Assembly (NCBI RefSeq): GCF_032854445.1
Contig: NC_088302.1
Span: 3,901,338-3,965,337, forward strand
Direction of reading: 5' to 3'
DNA from: Liolophura sinensis
Taxonomy: Eukaryota; Mollusca; Polyplacophora; Chitonida; Chitonidae
DNA: 64,000 nucleotides
Made by a program: the position numbers and the translations under genes. The notes below the pieces were generated by a model, which saw nothing but the letters and a program-made list of their open reading frames with translations, was not told the DNA's origin and did not search any database. Shown here piece after piece: positions 36,535 to 47,755 of this stretch; within the stretch, counting starts at the first letter, position 1; each line of letters begins with the position of its first letter.

Positions 36535-36660
36535 CTTGAGAAATTTGTCGGCGATGGAGAAATTGATAAGTTCAAAGCACTCAGAATAAAATAGTTTAAC
36601 TTGAACACGTTTTACTCGCCACAACAACCAAGTCGAGTTGGAAAACCTTTTTTAACTCCG
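36535..36660 (-). other. AAMP: Candidate AAMP 5' non-coding exon
   Basis: A strong donor (TTTCTCAAG|GTAGGGG) ends at 36535, and a matching acceptor with a poly-pyrimidine tract lies before 35806. Together they suggest a 5' UTR exon and a 728-bp leader intron. The upstream end is not defined. It has in-frame stops, so it is not read as coding. This is inference from splice-site quality only. Confidence 0.45.
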
Positions 36661-36744
36661 ACAACAGGAGAGTGACAGCGACATGCAAGGTGCACATGTC
36701 AGTGCGGAAACGTTTGTGAAAGTGTAGAGAAAGGTGCTCCTGTC
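36536..36744. promoter_or_regulatory. Likely bidirectional promoter between AAMP and the 58-aa gene
   Basis: The candidate AAMP leader exon (donor at 36535, minus) and the start codon of the small plus-strand gene (36745) face away from each other about 210 bp apart. No TATA box was seen. Divergent short intervals like this commonly act as shared promoters; that role is inferred. Confidence 0.45.
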
Positions 36745-37046
36745 ATGGCATTAGGGAAAGTGGGCAAGATATATCTGGGGTGGTAAGGATTCAAGTTGAC
36801 GCTGTTGACTATAACCATCGTCCATGTGTCTCTTGTCCTAATATGACAGCCATACCATGCAAGCAAACAAGGAAGCGTGTGATTATAAGAAGCACGAATG
36901 TGTGCGTAAATTGACAGTGTTGTTATTAACGCGATGCAACTGAGCGCAGCTAGCCCAAAGGCCATCGTGATGTGTAGTACTACAGGACTGTGATTGCGTA
37001 TATACCATAACACTCCTGTCTTGTTCCATAAACTTCCCTTTAACAT
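36699..37046 (-). other. Minus-strand ORF with one hydrophobic helix, not recognised
   Basis: From ATG at 37046 the frame reads about 115 codons and holds a hydrophobic stretch (VLHITMAFGLAALSCIALIT). It overlaps exon 1 of the 58-aa plus-strand gene and its intron. No family, splice pattern or polyadenylation signal supports it; probably chance. Confidence 0.15.
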
Positions 37047-38367
37047 ATCTTTACCTCCATACACATTTTATCATTGTTTTACATGTGTTAATTTATAAAT
37101 CTGTATGAGCAATAGAAAAAGACATGCACATTTACTTTGTGACATTGTTTTAGAAAACAATTAGATTAATCTTCAGTACTGATAGTTTTGTCTATGTTAC
37201 ATTTATTCACTGTTTGATGAGGATTATTTTGAACTCTTTGTAGGTGTCCTGTGTTTAGTATGAAGCAAGATACGGTGGAAATCAAATTTTCAGATGTCTC
37301 ACATTAGGAGAGTGTTAAATTACACTGTCTACAGTGTAACCATAATCAGCTTGTGTAACGTTTGGACATTATGTTGCTGATTATAGACTCAGATTCATAC
37401 ACTGTAAACATCCTGAACTTGACTGTCATCAATAATGTTTTTCCTCCAAACATCCTCACTGAAACATCCCCACAGCACAAATGTTTTGTTTTGCATGGAG
37501 ATTAAGACAAACACATCTCATTTTATTTTATATGGTAATGTCTGCTTGATTCTTCTCCTACTTCAGGCAGGTGGAAGCGAAAGTCATACAGAGGCCTCAT
37601 CCCTTAGCATTGTTTTAATGTTACTGTATATTAAATGTGATGACATCGCAGCAATTTAAGTAATTCTAGACCAGCAACGTCTAATAAACTGCAGTTAATA
37701 TCACTGCATTTTGTTTTTTCACTGACTCCACTGTAAGCATGGGTCTAGGGAGCATTTAAGGTACTACTATTTAAGCATAAATGTAAATTTGTGTGAGCAG
37801 TTAGAATAAAACCCTAACGGAGAAAAATTGACAAGAGGCTGTATTTCATCAGTTATGTGTGACCATTTGTCAATTATCACACTGTCGGCACTTCTCTGGT
37901 CATACTAGTTACTCTCTGTGTTGTAGTCTTTTTATGTTGTCAATGTACAATTCATGCAGGAAGAGCCTTATTTGATTGGTCTGATAAATTCACTTGTCCA
38001 GAATCTTGTGATTCATCTCAAATCCTAATGCTATCGACAAAAGGAGAAGCTGGGTGTATCAAAACTCAGTGTCCTCATGGTAAAATACTTAGATGGCTTC
38101 TTCAACCGTTCAATTTTGAAAATCTAGAGTTGGGCTTTGAGTCCTCAAAGTTCAGTTTTACTGTGGAGCTTAATATTGTACATGCTATGAGCAACTGGAT
38201 GATGGTTTTGGGTTTCTTTTCTTTTTAGGGGAGGTCTTGTTGTAGTAGGAATACTTGCCTTTGTGCAGGCCAAGAGGCAGGTGACCCGAAATCGTGTTGA
38301 AGTGATGAACACTAAGAGGAGAGTGAGAGATGCCGTACATGCAGATGTCAGAGACGGCCCAAGTTGA
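36745..38367 (+). CDS. Two-exon gene for a 58-aa single-pass membrane protein
   Basis: Exon 1 is 36745-36782 (ATG, ends TG|GTAAGG). Exon 2 is 38229-38367 (acceptor TTTCTTTTTAG, stop TGA at 38365-38367). Joined in phase 2 they give exactly 59 codons. The protein has a short basic N-terminus (MALGKVGKIYLGW), one hydrophobic helix (GGLVVVGILAFVQA, residues 14-27) and a long basic tail (KRQVTRNRVEVMNTKRRVRD). This layout suits a small inner-mitochondrial or ER membrane protein, possibly of the DUF4748 type, but I am not certain of the family. AATAAA at 38521-38526 lies 154 bp past the stop. It is transcribed away from AAMP. Neither exon forms a long ORF, so ordinary ORF calling would miss it. Confidence 0.7.
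36783..38228. other. Intron of the 58-aa gene
   Basis: Begins GTAAGG and ends TTTCTTTTTAG. AT-rich; no repeat recognised, only short ORFs. Confidence 0.6.
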
Positions 38368-38520
38368 CAGTCATAATGATAACTGTCTCCTACACTCCAC
38401 AGGCAGTGTGATGCAGTGTGACCAAATGTTGACTGTTGTATAGGTGTAAGCAAACTATTTCCAGGTATCCAGGTGTGCTTTAAAATGGACAGGTGGCAAG
38501 TTGTGAAATATTTGATGCAG

Positions 38521-38526
38521 AATAAA
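38521..38526 (+). terminator. Polyadenylation signal of the 58-aa gene
   Basis: A canonical AATAAA lies 154 bp downstream of the TGA at 38365-38367 on the same strand. Cleavage site not determined. Confidence 0.5.
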
Positions 38527-38529
38527 GTG

Positions 38530-41035
38530 CAGGTGGCTCTTTTTCTTAGATTTATTTGTAATACTTAATAAGTGTGCTGACGTTGTATGGAACCTTTCCT
38601 ATGTCATTTACCTCAGGCCCAATCTTTGTAGTGTATTGTTAATTACTGACTTTGTGTTCATGATTTGAGGGCACACTGGTAGTGTAGTACTCATATATTT
38701 GTGATGTAAATGATAGTGCTTCACTGTAGGAAGGTGATTACTTGAAAGTGTTAGTAGGACTGTTTTAGTCAAATAAATATAAGGCAAAACTCGAGGGTTG
38801 CAGTTGATGTTGATTGCTAAAACTAGGCTTCTACAGTACCAGCCACACTATATGTCAGCATTCCACTACCATTTACACCTTACCTTAGTTGTCGCAACCA
38901 TAAAGGTATAAATACACGAAACAACAAAACAACTCTTTGTCCAGTTTTCAAAATGAAGTCAAGAAATGTTCCTTTAACTATATATTGGGCAAAAAAAAAA
39001 GTTAATTTGAAAGCTGAGCGAAATTAGGTGTTGAAATATCAATGCAAGGGTTTCCATTTGACTGCAACGTATTAAAGAGAGACAGTGCTTGTGGTGGAAA
39101 GTTGTAGACTTTTCAAAACTGCAGATGCCCCTTTTAATCTTGGACTTGGATCACAGGCCTTGCAACCTCTCCTCATTAAGTTCACAAGGGCCTTGAAGAA
39201 TGATTGGGACAAGATGTTGTACTCAAACATTGTGCAAATATGGTAGGCAATCCGACGCCCAGTGCCGTCCAAGATATCCAGTAGGAGCCATCAGTGCTGT
39301 CCAAGATATCCAGTAGGAGCCATCAGTGCCGTCCAAGATATCCAGTAGGAGCCATATCCAAAGGAAGACCATGGAAGAACCTTGATGCCTGTTTTGTACC
39401 TAGGTACGTCTTCACACTGTTGTTATTGGTGCGACAGAACTCCAGTCAAGTACATGCAGTAACAGGGTGAGGGCAGAAAACATGATCCTTATGTTCTGAT
39501 CGTACTGGCGGATACTGGTCTTGTTGTTGCTGATGTTTTGGTTACTACTTGAGTAAGGTTCAATAGATAAGAGACACCGATGAATTGATCTTGTGTAGAA
39601 CTTGTCACCCCTTGGGTGTCCGGGATAAATGACAATCTGTAACGGCCACAGTTTGCTGTTGACGTTCAGGAAGTCTTGTGATGGTGGTCTTATGTTCGGA
39701 CTGATTGCAGGGATGTGAGTGAAGGTTGTGTGACGTGTATAGGTATACGCGTGCCCACGTTAGTTAAAAACACGTTACTAGGTGAATATTGAACGTTTCG
39801 CGACAACCTTTTACAGATGATGCTGTAGAATGCCTCTGACCGCATGTGAATGTACAGATTACATGGTTTTGCATACCTGTGTTAGTATGAATGTTTATAG
39901 GATGTATACCAAATTGCATCACTTCGTCTAGTATCATTACGTCATTTCACTGTGGTCTTTCAGCAAATGTTAGTAGCTACTGTTATGAGTTTTAAGTTTT
40001 TCAGAGTTGCGTTTTTTTTTTTTTTTTTGCTACGATTCTGGGCCTTATATACATGTATTCAGGTAAAATAATTTTAACACGACACGATGTGTCTCTTCCG
40101 ATAATTCCATCGTCTATAGAGACTTGTTTTTTTATTGTCTTCAGTAATAAAATAATGTCGATTTTATTTATGGCCTTGTTCCGGCTGTTACCATAATTCT
40201 CAGTCTACAAACGGAGTCATAATTGCGCACGATGATTAAGCATTCAACATTATTTATTGGCCGAACAAAGGACCGCCTTCTGTTTTACAAAACGGATCCC
40301 AGTATTAAATGACAGATGGAATCAATAATTCGAGAAATGGAAGTATTGTTGTCCGCAACAGTTTTCCAACCAACAAAGCTTTATGAAAGTTCATTGTAAA
40401 ATGTAGTAAGGTTGGTGTTGGAAAGCCGACATTTGGCCAAGATTCCATCTGCAAACCGTTAAACAATTATGCGGAAGGGTATATCGTCACGATGTCTGTC
40501 CGTCGGTCAGTAAGAACGACTTGGATAATCGCAATTTAAGCCCTGCCGCTTCTGATAAAAATTGTATATTTGGTATAAGTTCAAGTTGAGGTCATGGTTT
40601 CAGCAAAATTTCTATTTAAACTTGCGCTGTCACGATGAAATTTCTCGTATCGATGGCAACCAACTGGAAAGAGGAAATTTCAACAACATTCTGGAGCTGT
40701 TTGTTTTCTTACTTTATTACAACTGCCTGAAAATGACAAGATTCGATAACACAATCTCTGCAGAAATCAAAGCCCTTTACCTGAAAGGATTTTACATTTG
40801 GCATGCCGGTTTATATTGAGATCCACTAAACTAAGGTTTCTAAACTGTTAAACGAACTAAGTTCTTCCTAAACGTTGGTTGATATGTACGAATATATATT
40901 TCAAGAAATTTTGCGCACACTATCCCAGTAAGTCGGCATAATGCATTAAAGGTATAAGTTGTGTTTCAATTAGCTTCATCTGGATTTGTCGTGGTGAAAA
41001 TGCTCATTTTTCAAGACATCTGGCGATCTGTTTTA
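38530..41035. other. Intergenic, mostly unrecognised
   Basis: Contains the 32-bp repeat at 39270 and a T run at 40012-40028. A plus-strand ORF at 40562-40819 follows a stretch (GTATATCGTCACGATGTCTG) that looks repeat-derived. No gene is supported. Confidence 0.5.
39270..39362 (+). repeat. 32-bp tandem repeat
   Basis: Three copies of CCGTCCAAGATATCCAGTAG plus GAGCCATCAGTG. Confidence 0.88.
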
Positions 41036-41230
41036 GAGTCGTCATAGTTGTATCTAATTCTGCTTAGCCTGGGATTAGGGGATGTAAAAGCAGTCTTTTA
41101 CAGGTTGCATCTACAGGTTGCATTTATGAACACTTCCAGTGAAAGAGCGACTGAGATACCTGTGTATTGTATGTGACCGAGAAATTAATCAGGGACTTTG
41201 AAATAACTTCGCATTTTCTGGCTAACTTAC
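41036..41230 (+). repeat. Interspersed repeat, copy 1 (partner at 45468-45660)
   Basis: Shares CTGCTTAGCCTGGGATTAGG-type sequence, CATTTATGAACACTTCCAGT, GCGACTGAGATACCTGTGT and GACTTTGAAATAA with 45468-45660 at roughly 70-75 % by eye. It sits alone here but downstream of the RT remnant at 45.2 kb. Confidence 0.6.
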
Positions 41231-41289
41231 AGCTATTAGCTCAATGTTACCTGTTATTACTGTTTTGAATGCAATACATGCGTCGAAAC

Positions 41290-41490
41290 AGACATTCGTA
41301 GGCCGTTCACTAATAGGGACGCTCCATATCAATAATCGCAAGGCCAATACTCAAAAACTAGGTTTAACACAAACACCAAAGAACTAAGAAAGTATTTAAG
41401 GCACGAAATTAAGACTGAATCATACAAAGAGAAGCGTTCAAACAGTTAAGTTCGGTGTAAAACACCAATCAAAAAAATAAATAAATACGA
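41290..41490 (+). repeat. Interspersed repeat related to the 53.39-53.78-kb sequence
   Basis: AATAATCGCAAGGCCAATAC, CACCAAAGAACTAAGAAAGT and ACGAAATTAAGACTGAA match 53398-53458 and 53733-53775 across the SINE insertion. It ends with a SINE-like tail (GTGTAAAACACCAATCAAAA). Class unknown. Confidence 0.65.
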
Positions 41491-41884
41491 CCATGGGAGC
41501 TGGAAGTTTATCCATTACGATCCCTGTCGTCGTCCATTCTTGTTTGTTTTCTAATTTCTTACTGTTTTGGCCTAGCTTAAGTTCTGGAAGATACCGGCAC
41601 CCTGCCCAAAATTTAAGTCCCGCTCATTCGACGATTTCGTTTTCCTGTCACCCCAGGAATGGCTGTCCCCATTGGTCGGCCCATTTATAGTTCTCCATGA
41701 AGCTATCTAGTAGTATCTGTAGGCGTAAACCAATAACTCATTTGCGATAGAAAAGATCGATCCATTGGTGCTAGGATCTTTTTGGCTGTACCAACGGCTA
41801 GACGCTGTTCGCAATTTGTTGGATTCACCGTTATGGAACGGAAGCTGTAGGTGGCACCCTGAAAAACTGCTTTCTTACCATTAC

Positions 41885-42140
41885 CAAAGTTTTTAACAAA
41901 GCAATTTGTTCTATGTTGTCAACAAAGTACTTTGTTAAATTAGTTCTAACAAAGTCACTTTGTTCATTCATTTAACAAAGTAATGTGTTAATTTAACAAA
42001 CTAATATGTAAACGTTTAACACACTGGTTTGTCAGATTAGTAAACTGTTTTGTAGCAATTGTACACAGTAATCTGTTAATTCAACAAAACTGTTTATTAC
42101 TATCGCAAGGAAATGTGCAAAATTCAACGTAGTAACTTGT
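41885..42140. repeat. Cluster of AACAAAGT/ACTTTGTT palindromes
   Basis: Perfect or near-perfect short palindromes such as AACAAAGTACTTTGTT (41921-41936) and AACAAAGTCACTTTGTT (41948-41964) are followed by six or more decayed forms spaced about 25-35 bp. A perfect 19-bp relative, TAACAAAGTGACTTTGTTA, lies alone at 50191-50209. Confidence 0.75.
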
Positions 42141-42299
42141 TAGCTAATCTCTTTAATTTAACTACCTAGAACTGAACAATTAACGTAATCTGCAGATAAA
42201 TAATACTAATTTGTCGTCTGGATTTGTTCACTGTCACACATAAAGCTTATTACCATTGACGTTCTCATCCATAGGCAGTAATGCACTCGCCACTAACTA

Positions 42300-42540
42300 C
42301 ACTGGTCTGTAACCAGTACTTCATTGCTTCATAACCAGTACCATACTGCTCTATAACCAGTTGCCCAAATAACCAGTAACACAATGCTGTGTAACCAGTG
42401 ACACACTAGCCTGTGACCAGTGACACATTGCCCTGTTGGCACTGTCATGCACAACTGTGTAGCCGGCAGCATCCTGCTCTATAGCTAGGAGCGGACAGCA
42501 TGCTCTTTGACCAGCAACACAACCAATGGACAACTCCATC
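42300..42540 (+). repeat. Degenerate 25-27-bp tandem repeat
   Basis: Eight or so imperfect copies around a (T)AACCAGT(A/G)(A/C)CA(C/T)A(C/T)TGC core. No coding potential beyond chance. Confidence 0.65.
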
Positions 42541-44272
42541 TGTTAACATACTGGTTTGAAACTAACGAGATGCCATGCAATCATAATAACACACTGCGGA
42601 TAATGAAACATTCATGGTGTACAGAAGCACACATTACATTTATTAATGTCAAATAAAATAGTAATTACAAATCCATACATTCATTTTCTTGGCTTATCTA
42701 TTTGACTAATATCTCTTCACCAATTGTCCAATAAATTAGCATAAATTCAATAACACATAACCAACCAGAGAGAAACTGAATTATTCGTTGAGCTCGTAAT
42801 GTGTGTTTTCAAAGATTACTTAAAAGAAAAAGTTAGACTAAACACTTTTTTACATGTTTCTAAGACAGCGTCACGCCAATATTTCGAACTTACAGCCCTA
42901 CCCTGATTACTTCAGTGTTTAGTCAGAATTCCTCTGGAATTTATTCTCCACGTGAGAAACGATTTAGCTAGCAAGTTATCATCTTGCTGCAAGAAAGGCT
43001 GCTACAAGCTATCACGTCTTGTACCTCCTATTTACTCTAAAAGACCTACACTCATATCTTTGGCCACAGCAGTTCGAAGGAACATGTAGAGCACCCCTGC
43101 ACGTTTCTCACGTTGAAAACAAGATCAAATTTGAATAGTGAATTGAGAACTTCGCGAATTGCTGTGATTGTACCCAAGAGGATCTGTCCAAAAAGTATGG
43201 AGTTGACGTTCAAGTCCAGGTCATACTGGCTTCCTCTCTGGCCGTAAGTGGGAAGGTCTGTCAGCAACCTGCGGATGGTCGTGGGTTTCCCCCGGGCTCA
43301 GCCATCATAATGCTGTCGTATAAGCAAAATATTTCTGCGTACGGCATAAAACACCAATCAAATAAATAAATAAATAAATATGGAGTTGACGAAAGCATTG
43401 GGTTAGAAGTCCTTGTGAAGGGAAAGGGTAACCCTATATGAACATGGGCCCTTTTGGTCCAGTGGGCTTGGCAGCAAAATTAAAGAGTGACATCGCTAAA
43501 AATTTACTGATTCATTTGTATACTCATAGATTTTATCAGGAAATAATAAAATGCTACATTACTACATGTTGGTGCTTACAGTTATCCATGAATAAACCCA
43601 AATAATGGTCCTTACAATTATACATGAATAAACGAATGTTTCTGACCTTTCAAAGTTAAAATACTGAAAATAAAAAATAAAAAACAAAGGGTAGCATCGA
43701 AATTATTAAGCTTGTTGGTATGAAAGGAAGTCGGCAGGATTATTTTACACCAACTGGAAATCTTGGACAATCTGTAAAACACCAATGAAAATTTGAGAAC
43801 ATACCACCAACATTTCGACACCGAGAGACAGAACTGCACAGTGGATAGAACATACAAGTATACTGGAAGATGCAAGTAGCAGAATTTATCTAGGCCTAAG
43901 GCTGTACATTTCAATCCCTCTTTATTTCAATTTTCAGTAGGCCTATCTGTTAAATGTATATCATCAATTCTACGTCGTCATAGGTTTACGTCACTCCAGA
44001 ATCTGGTTATGTTGCGCTTATGAGTTTCACGTCAGTGCGCTCTTGACTTCACAACGTGTAGTTGAATTGTATGGTCTCGATTCTATCGCAGCTTTATTTG
44101 GTAATTTTCTGTTAGGAGACCCTGCCATTCCTGATTTATAGACGGAAATATTGCTCTTTGCCTGTGGAGTAGTCCCCACATGCGATAACTGGGTCGGCCA
44201 TCTTACTTACGAGAGCTTGACAAGAAGTAAAGTCATTTTGGAATAAGTATTGTTGTGCCATAACAAAAATAT
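42541..44272. other. Intergenic, one SINE, otherwise unrecognised
   Basis: Only the truncated SINE at 43209-43378 is recognised. The last few hundred bases may be the untranslated 5' part of the reverse-transcriptase element that starts at about 44273. Confidence 0.5.
43209..43378 (+). mobile_element. 5'-truncated SINE with 13-bp target-site duplication
   Basis: Begins at the B box (TTCAAGTCCAGGTCATACTG) and ends (AAATA)n. The direct repeat TATGGAGTTGACG flanks it at 43196-43208 and 43379-43391, so the truncation happened at insertion. Confidence 0.93.
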
Positions 44273-45211
44273 TCAGGTGTCAACTGCATGTGGATTCTTA
44301 ACAACTCCAAGCGCCTTACAGAAGAACTTGATGCCCATGTGCATATAACGTACAAAGACGTATCCACATCGGATTTCTCTACTCTCTGTACTACAATTCC
44401 ACACAATGATCTTGTTGAAAGAATATCGTCGTTAATTGTCTCGGTATTTACTAAAACAGGCCACCGTTACATTAACGTCAGAAGCAACAAGGCTTTCTTT
44501 AGTTCTACTCTTTATAAAGGTTACCACTCATGGGATGTTACATTATTTATTGAATTACTTGAATTTCTCATTAACAACATCTATGTAAAAATTCGGGGAT
44601 ACCATTTACCAACAGTGCATAGGTACCAGTGGGTACCAACTGTGCGCCTCTTTTGGCAAACCTATACCTGTTTTCATATGAATATGACTATATGCAGATA
44701 TTACTTAAAAGTACTATTTTTATAGCTCGATCCTTTTTATTTACCAAGCGGTATATTGATCTACTGGCGTTAAATAATCCCCATATTGCTGAAACGGTGA
44801 AGGAAATCTATTCGCCTTCATTGGATTCAAAGGAGACAACAGATAGTCGTGATGGTACATCTTATTTGGATCTATATCTGTACAAAGACGAACAAGGCCT
44901 CCTTTCACACCGCCTTTATAAAAAGGGATAATTTCAACTTTGATATTGTAAATTATCCTTATTTGGATAGCAATATACCAAAGGGTCCTGCATATGGCGT
45001 ATACATATCTCGCCTTGTAGCATTTGTCAGATCTTGCGTAAACTGTGATGACTTTAATCTGCGTCACAAGGTGTTAGTTCAAAAACTAGTTTGTCAAGGA
45101 TACTCCATCAAACGCCTTCATTCTAAGTTTCTCAAATTTTACAATGTGTATAACACTCTCATTGGCAGGTATGGACAGAGCGCTCAGATTCTATGGCGAT
45201 CTGCATTGTGA
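44273..45211 (+). pseudogene. Penelope-like or related reverse transcriptase, broken
   Basis: The plus-strand reading starts at about CMWILNNSKRLTEEL and runs FSTLCTTIPHNDL, YINVRSNKAFF, YKGYHSWDV, then shifts frame at about 44625 into MGTNCAPLLANLYLFSYEYD, RYIDLLALNNP, and later DNFNFDIVNYPYLDSNIP and AYGVYISRLVAFVRSC. This set belongs to a widespread metazoan RT family with GIPMGTNCAPLLA and RYIDD motifs; I believe Penelope-like but the class is not certain. The catalytic YIDD has lost one Asp (RYIDLL). At least two frameshifts; not functional. Confidence 0.75.
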
Positions 45212-45467
45212 TCAACCACAAAGACGGCGCTGTTATCCTCATGTACATATCTATCGCATACATGGTATTTAACGACACAGATGGCGCTGGTTGCCGAGTG
45301 TAACCGTTTATCTTGTAGACAGCTTTTATACAGACCAGTATGTAATGTGTAACATCACAGATGGCTCCTCCTGTAGTATGAGATCCTTACATATTACAGG
45401 GAAAGACGTAATCGTCCGTTACTTTTGAATTACAATCTGTTCGCTTAAGGTCTGTAACGCTCGTCAT

Positions 45468-45660
45468 TTTCGAACTGTACCTAATACCGCTTAACCTGGG
45501 GCTAGGGGGCGTAAAGGCAGCCATGACCATTATATCTGGGTGATGCCTTTATGAACAGTTGCAATCAAAGCGCGACTGAGATACCTTGTTTAATTGTTAT
45601 TTGACCTGGAACTCATTCATGGACCACGTATTTGAACTTTGTCTGCCAGGCATCATTGAA
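45468..45660 (+). repeat. Interspersed repeat, copy 2 (partner at 41036-41230)
   Basis: See the 41.0-kb copy. This copy lies between the reverse-transcriptase remnant and the DIRS-like element and may be the 3' end of one of them. The 45212-45467 stretch before it has no recognisable feature. Confidence 0.6.
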
Positions 45661-46216
45661 AACTGATGACCGCTTCTCTCTTGTGTATTACCCGCTTTGT
45701 TTCCTATTTGTGTAATTTCTTACATACCTTTCTCTTTGGGAGCTAGTGTTAAACCATTGTTTTGGAAATGGATCTTGTGATTATCGACTTGGGACGCCCT
45801 TTATGGACTAAGAATGGTATACGAATATCGGACATGACATTTATATCATGTATACTGCAGACCCTGCAGTGCGCGTGCTTGAATTGTAGAGGCCTACCGA
45901 AAATGGATTCTGTCTCTAAAGAGATGAATAACCCACCGGGTATGAACGAAAATGATATCCTTCGTTTGTCTGACTGATTGAATCCGTCAGAAAACAGACC
46001 TGTCAGGGTTAGTGAAAATCATGTCAACATGCCAGTGTTCTCCATTCAAAACCTGGTGTCTGTCATGACGGCAGAACGAAAAGAGCAACAGGCGAGTTTG
46101 TCACTATTAGCAAAATTTATCGCCTAAATGGGTAATGCTTGGGAAAAAAACCGCTGATACTGTAAGAGCTTTGGCAATGGTACAATTCAATCAGGACAGC
46201 CGTCCCTAAAAAGATA

Positions 46217-47753
46217 AACTCTGTCAAAAAAGAAACGCAACCCCCGTATTGTAGAGATTTTAATATTTAGTTTTAAGACGGCACAACTTTTTTCTTATTG
46301 AAGACAGAAGTCAGAAATTTGGCAGAATAATAATCAAGATGGTCATGTTTAAAACTGTCTTTTCAAAAGTCATCTCACAGACACCAGTTGCTCACCAGGG
46401 GGCGTCTTCCTCAGTATCTCGTATGACCACCACGAGCTGCAATCACTGCACGGCATCTCCTTGGACAAGAACGGATAAGACGCCGGATTCTCTCCTGGGG
46501 AATGGCCCTCCACTCCTCCTGTAACGCAACGGCGAGCTGTTGAAGCGTCTGTGGCGGTGGCTGACGTTGACGCACGTGTCGATCCAGAGTATCCCACAGG
46601 TGTTCAACAGGGTTGAGGTCTGGTGATTTAGAGGGCCACGGCAAGACATTGACGTTGGAATCCTGCAGAAAGTTCATTGTTGCACGTGCAGTATGACGCC
46701 TGGCGTTGTCCTGTTGAAAAAGCTGTGTCTGTCGGTCAATAATGGGGAGAAGGTGAGGCTGTAACACGTGGTTGGTGTAACGTTGGGCTGTCAGGTTCCC
46801 TGGAACGATCACCAAGTCTGATTTCTGGTTGTACGAGATGGCTCCCCAAAACCATAAGACTGCCTCCACCAAATCTGTCCACCTGTCCATCCGGACGCAG
46901 ATGGGCGCAAAGCGTTCATGACGTCTCCTATACACACGCTGTCTTCCGTCGTGACGTGTCAAAAGAAAACGGGATTCATCAGAAAACCAGATGCGCCTCC
47001 AGTTTTGTAAAGTCCATATCCTTACGTTGTTGCACCACCTGAGTCGTAGGCGTCGATGTAAGAGGCGTAGTACAGGTCCAACAACTGGTCTACAGGCACG
47101 TAAACCCGCTTCTTTCAGACGGTTCCTAATCGTCTGAGCCGACATTCTCCTCAAACCTGGTATTTGTGTGGCAGTCACGGTTGGTAGGGCATGCCGATTA
47201 CGCAGGTGAAGGACCCGGATGTACCGATCTTGAAGTGGGGTCGTGATTCTTGGCCTTCCACTTCTCGGGCGATCGTTGGTCGAATTAAAGTTGTTGTAAC
47301 GGCTCCAAAGTCGGGATATCGTTGTTTTGTGAACATTTAGGTGTCGTGCAATAGTGCCAAAACTTTCTCCGGCTTGAAGACGACCAATGGCGATATTTCG
47401 GTCGGCAGCACTCAGTTGCGGCATTTTACCGACTGCCTTTCGTCGACGAATATATGAATAAAATACGAAAGCACATGGGTTTTTATACACCCCCACACTA
47501 TAACTGCCATTGACATGATTTGCATGTAAATGGTTCTGTGTGCGACGTCAATAGGGTCAGTCCATGCGTTGTGACGTCATAAGCAATAAAATACACTTAG
47601 GAGAGATAAGGCAGTTGTTTGGATGGTAATCTTCATTAAAAACGTGTATAATTTCATTACATTTGGCTAAAATTTAGTTTGGAAGCAATAACTTTATTCG
47701 AACGAATTTTTGATATCCGAGGACAGGGGTTGCGTTTCTTTTTTGACAGAGTT
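46217..47753 (-). mobile_element. Second Tc1/mariner element, 28-bp perfect TIRs, TA target duplication
   Basis: The ends read AACTCTGTCAAAAAAGAAAC followed by GCAACCCC in perfect inversion, flanked by TA at 46215-46216 and 47754-47755. The element is 1,537 bp and belongs to a different Tc1 subfamily from the 28.4-kb copy (different TIR and transposase). It splits the 5' part of a DIRS-like retroelement. Confidence 0.93.
46411..47424 (-). CDS. Tc1 transposase, open reading frame intact
   Basis: The likely start is the ATG at 47424 (MPQLSAADRNIAIGRLQAG), giving about 337 aa; an upstream in-frame ATG at 47496 would add 24 aa. Seen in order: helix-turn-helix (FGTIARHLNVHKTTISRLWS), GRPR hook, TIRNRLKEAGLRA, then FSDESRF (D), QQDNARRHTA (D) and SPDLNPVEHLWD (E) of the DD34E core, ending HTRY. 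The segment normally reading about GGGSLMVWGAIS reads VEAVLWFWGAIS: a one-base loss and a one-base gain about 30 bp apart have replaced some dozen residues without stopping the frame, so activity is doubtful. Confidence 0.88.
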   Translation of the reverse strand: MPQLSAADRNIAIGRLQAGESFGTIARHLNVHKTTISRLWSRYNNFNSTNDRPRSGRPRITTPLQDRYIRVLHLRNRHALPTVTATQIPGLRRMSAQTIRNRLKEAGLRACRPVVGPVLRLLHRRLRLRWCNNVRIWTLQNWRRIWFSDESRFLLTRHDGRQRVYRRRHERFAPICVRMDRWTDLVEAVLWFWGAISYNQKSDLVIVPGNLTAQRYTNHVLQPHLLPIIDRQTQLFQQDNARRHTARATMNFLQDSNVNVLPWPSKSPDLNPVEHLWDTLDRHVRQRQPPPQTLQQLAVALQEEWRAIPQERIRRLIRSCPRRCRAVIAARGGHTRY

Positions 47754-47755
47754 TA

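Noticed and set aside
36699-37064. Small complex I-like subunit (NDUFA3-type) on the minus strand
   Set aside because: Only a hydrophobic helix and vague length similarity; it overlaps the better supported exon of the 58-aa gene.
46370-46649. Additional minus-strand ORFs beside the Tc1 transposase
   Set aside because: Shadow frames of the transposase coding sequence.
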